The notes under the pieces were generated by a model, which was given only the letters and a program-made list of their open reading frames with translations, ran no database searches and was not told the origin of the DNA. Positions 15,969-16,905 of a DNA stretch of 16,905 bases are shown here, one piece after another. The DNA is from DHVE2 group archaeon (GTDB taxonomy: Archaea > Thermoplasmatota > Thermoplasmata > Thermoplasmatales > Aciduliprofundaceae), in contig WAOZ01000086.1 in NCBI GenBank assembly GCA_015520975.1, positions 1-16,905 of the forward strand, in the 5' to 3' direction. How positions within the stretch are numbered: position 1 is the first letter of the stretch; each line of letters starts with the position of its first letter. A program made the translations under genes and the position numbers.

Positions 15969-16370
15969 TCAGGGTGTGAATTTTCTAAAATTGCTCACGA
16001 GCGCTATCGGTGGCAGTATATCTCTCTCATCCACAGAATACGGATCTATGTAGTCACGATTCTTTCGGAGTTGAATCTCGCGTATAGCCTCCATAACCGC
16101 AGCAAGATCAATATCCAGCGGGCATCTCACGGTGCATGTGAAACACGCTGCGCATATCCAAGGCGATTTTGCAGATAAAATACTCTCCGCATCACCCTCC
16201 TGCAGATACATAAAAATCTGGTTCGGAAGTATATCCATAAACTCGGCCATGGGACAGCCAGCAGAGCAACGCCCGCATTGATAGCACTTGAATATGTTCT
16301 GGCCGCTTATTTCCATTATCTCCTTCACATACGGATTTTTGTGGGGATCTCCCCTAATTTCAAACTTCAT
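15969..16370 (-). CDS. hdrC: Heterodisulfide reductase subunit C (first gene of the operon)
   Basis: HdrC is a small 2x[4Fe-4S] ferredoxin-like protein that moves electrons from HdrA to HdrB. In the 133 residues counted from the ATG, the first cluster motif is CYQCGRCSAGCP (Cys29/32/35/39) and the second CAACFTCTVRCP (Cys73/76/79/83). The tail NFRKFTP resembles the conserved end of other HdrC proteins. The ATG at 16370 lies seven bases from GGAGG (16378-16382); an in-frame TTG immediately before it would be only four bases away and is not preferred. It is the first gene after the long AT-rich intergenic region, so the operon promoter lies upstream of it. The C-B-A order agrees with the compact HdrCBA sets found outside methanogens. 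Confidence 0.94.
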   Translation of the reverse strand: MKFEIRGDPHKNPYVKEIMEISGQNIFKCYQCGRCSAGCPMAEFMDILPNQIFMYLQEGDAESILSAKSPWICAACFTCTVRCPLDIDLAAVMEAIREIQLRKNRDYIDPYSVDERDILPPIALVSNFRKFTP

Positions 16371-16377
16371 CAAATAA

Positions 16378-16382
16378 CCTCC
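16378..16382 (-). promoter_or_regulatory. Ribosome binding site of hdrC
   Basis: GGAGG on the minus strand, seven bases upstream of the ATG at 16370. Its position decides the start in favour of this ATG over the adjacent in-frame TTG at 16373. Confidence 0.8.
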
Positions 16383-16414
16383 GAACTTATTGTTTCGGAT
16401 TTTGAACTTTTTAG

Positions 16415-16451
16415 TTTGATATTTACCTCATGTATTTCAGATATTTAACTT
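16415..16451 (-). promoter_or_regulatory. Candidate archaeal promoter of the hdr-frd operon (two TATA-like boxes)
   Basis: On the minus strand there are two TATA-like boxes: GTAAATATC (about 16418-16426) and AAGTTAAATATC (16440-16451). With the usual spacing of about 25 bases to the start site, they would begin transcription near 16395 or 16420, leaving a leader of roughly 25-50 bases that includes the hdrC ribosome binding site. These are the only well-placed boxes close to the first gene. AT-rich sequence makes chance matches easy, so this is a placement from position and consensus only. Confidence 0.4.
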
Positions 16452-16640
16452 TGTACCTTCATAAGCCTCGAATGCGAAAATGCGTCGAAAAAATGTTGTG
16501 TTATGGTGAAAATTGTATTTTTTCCGGCTGCGAACAGGGGATACATCTCTTAATTGCTAAATTATTATTTTATCCAACAGCCAATAACTACTGTCTTTAT
16601 ACAACAGCTCAAAATCGTTACTATGTAAATTACAATCATC

Positions 16641-16665
16641 AAAAGAATTTTAAGAAAATTCTTTT
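16641..16665. repeat. 25-base palindrome (11-base arms, 3-base centre)
   Basis: The left arm AAAAGAATTTT (16641-16651) and the right arm AAAATTCTTTT (16655-16665) are perfect reverse complements around AAG. It sits between the two divergent promoters and is not followed by a clear T-run on either strand. An operator for a dimeric regulator fits at least as well as a terminator hairpin. It is entirely A/T apart from one G-C pair per arm, so chance is a consideration in such AT-rich sequence, but an 11-base perfect arm is long. Confidence 0.55.
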
Positions 16666-16710
16666 CCTGATATAAAATTTTTATGTTCCCCTTTATTTTA
16701 TAAGTGGCTG

Positions 16711-16725
16711 TAACCAAAATGGTTA
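16711..16725. repeat. 15-base palindrome, possible operator
   Basis: TAACC (16711-16715), AAAAT, GGTTA (16721-16725) form a short perfect palindrome about 40 bases upstream of the best TATA box for the plus-strand gene. The size and position fit a small regulator site, but a 5-base arm is weak evidence. Confidence 0.3.
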
Positions 16726-16754
16726 AACACACGATAAAAATTATTGTATAGAGA

Positions 16755-16762
16755 TATAAATT
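16755..16762 (+). promoter_or_regulatory. Candidate TATA box for the right-edge gene
   Basis: TATAAATT on the plus strand, preceded by purines (GAGA). A start site about 25 bases downstream (near 16785) would give a leader of about 85 bases that contains both arms of the inverted repeat described nearby. A second AT-rich stretch at 16802-16814 could serve instead, and would give a shorter leader lacking the left arm. Confidence 0.35.
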
Positions 16763-16816
16763 TTGGCATCTGAATACTGAGGATGACAACATAAGGGAGA
16801 GATAAATAAAAAATAG

Positions 16817-16879
16817 GGGCGAGCATTACCCCATGAAAGAGATATGATAAGAGAGGAGGGATGGAGTAAATGCTCGCCC
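16817..16879 (+). promoter_or_regulatory. Inverted repeat that would enclose the ribosome binding site and start codon
   Basis: GGGCGAGCATT (16817-16827) is the exact reverse complement of AATGCTCGCCC (16869-16879), which includes the ATG at 16870. The 41-base loop holds the ribosome binding site. The left arm can also form a competing small hairpin: GGGG (16816-16819) with CCCC (16829-16832). If both arms are transcribed, the two folds exclude each other, as in a translational switch. Direct sequence observation; the function is inferred. Confidence 0.4.
16855..16860 (+). promoter_or_regulatory. Ribosome binding site of the right-edge gene
   Basis: GGAGGG, nine bases upstream of the ATG at 16870. 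A closer ATG at 16861 is followed after one codon by a stop (ATG GAG TAA) and cannot be the start. This site is the main reason for calling a plus-strand gene here. Confidence 0.65.
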
Positions 16880-16905
16880 GATTGAGAGATATAGTGCGGA
16901 AAAAA
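16870..16905 (+). CDS. 5' end of an unidentified plus-strand gene
   Basis: Only twelve codons are visible, giving MLARLRDIVRKK, before the window ends. The start is supported by GGAGGG upstream and by the GC-richer composition that begins here. The basic, amphipathic beginning is not enough to name a family. It is transcribed divergently from the hdr operon and could be regulated with it. Confidence 0.55.
   Translation, partial: MLARLRDIVRKK

Larger units (their letters stand above)
16371..16869. other. AT-rich divergent intergenic region
   Basis: About 500 bases without a supported gene, visibly more AT-rich than the coding block. It separates the minus-strand operon from a plus-strand gene and so must hold both promoters. 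Within it are TATA-like boxes on both strands, a 25-base palindrome, a 15-base palindrome and a long-range inverted repeat. Two open frames are present (plus 16430-16675; minus 16565-16792), but neither has a ribosome binding site or codon use like the neighbours. A small RNA is possible but nothing seen demands one. Confidence 0.6.

Noticed and set aside
16430..16675. Plus-strand open frame of 81 codons with several cysteines
   Set aside because: No ribosome binding site at any of its ATGs, AT-driven codon use unlike the neighbours, and its end is encoded by the 25-base palindrome. Most likely noncoding.
16565..16792. Minus-strand open frame of 75 codons with two hydrophobic stretches
   Set aside because: Hydrophobic residues are expected from T-rich reading of AT-rich DNA. 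No ribosome binding site precedes it and it covers palindromes and a promoter candidate. Not supported, though a small membrane protein cannot be fully excluded.
1..16905. tRNA, rRNA, CRISPR arrays, insertion sequences or phage genes
   Set aside because: None seen; no repeat-spacer pattern, transposase or integrase motif, or RNA gene signature was found by reading both strands.

Overview
The window is almost entirely one minus-strand operon, read from about 16,400 down past the left edge. It has thirteen genes, of which the last (sucD) is cut off by the left edge. A divergent gene on the plus strand just begins at the right edge. Adjacent genes overlap by 1 to 11 bases or lie 0 to 18 bases apart, and nearly every start has a GGAGG-type ribosome binding site, so the whole block is probably transcribed and translated as a unit. 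The organism looks archaeal: TATA-like AT-rich boxes upstream of the operon, frequent ATA and AGA codons, heterodisulfide reductase (Hdr) genes with MvhD, and soluble TCA-type genes. An anaerobic member of the Thermoplasmatota (for example Aciduliprofundum- or MBG-D-like) is my best guess, but this is inferred from general appearance and not proved. A bacterial Hdr operon is less likely but not excluded.

In transcription order: (1) the Hdr module: hdrC (15969-16370), hdrB with two full CCG cluster motifs (15078-15959), a giant HdrA with a GltD/NfnB-like NAD(P)H oxidoreductase inserted in its middle (11770-15087), a second HdrA-like protein made of two degenerate HdrA units (9234-11768), mvhD (8785-9237) and an FrhB/FdhB-like iron-sulfur flavoprotein (7731-8795). 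(2) The fumarate reductase/succinate dehydrogenase module: an iron-sulfur subunit with one [2Fe-2S] and two HdrC-like [4Fe-4S] motifs (6919-7731), a flavoprotein with the complete dicarboxylate active site but no covalent-FAD histidine (5221-6918), and a CCG-like protein with only four cysteines (4464-5210). (3) A LutB-like LUD/ferredoxin protein (3199-4467). (4) Carbon enzymes: malic enzyme (1881-3191), succinyl-CoA synthetase beta (756-1862) and alpha (1-759, partial).

All products appear soluble. No SdhC/SdhD-type membrane anchor and no hydrogenase or formate dehydrogenase catalytic subunit is present. The simplest reading is a cytoplasmic flavin-based electron bifurcating or confurcating complex. 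It would link NAD(P)H (through the inserted GltD domain), ferredoxin, possibly F420 or another flavin donor (through the FrhB-like subunit), and the fumarate/succinate couple, with a further substrate possibly handled by the LUD protein. Malic enzyme and succinyl-CoA synthetase supply and drain the C4 acids. This link is inferred from gene order and domain content; no fumarase or malate dehydrogenase is visible here.

The 499 bases right of hdrC (16371-16869) are AT-rich and noncoding as far as I can tell. They hold candidate divergent promoters, a 25-base near-perfect palindrome, a smaller palindrome, and an 11-base inverted repeat that would bury the start codon of the right-edge gene.
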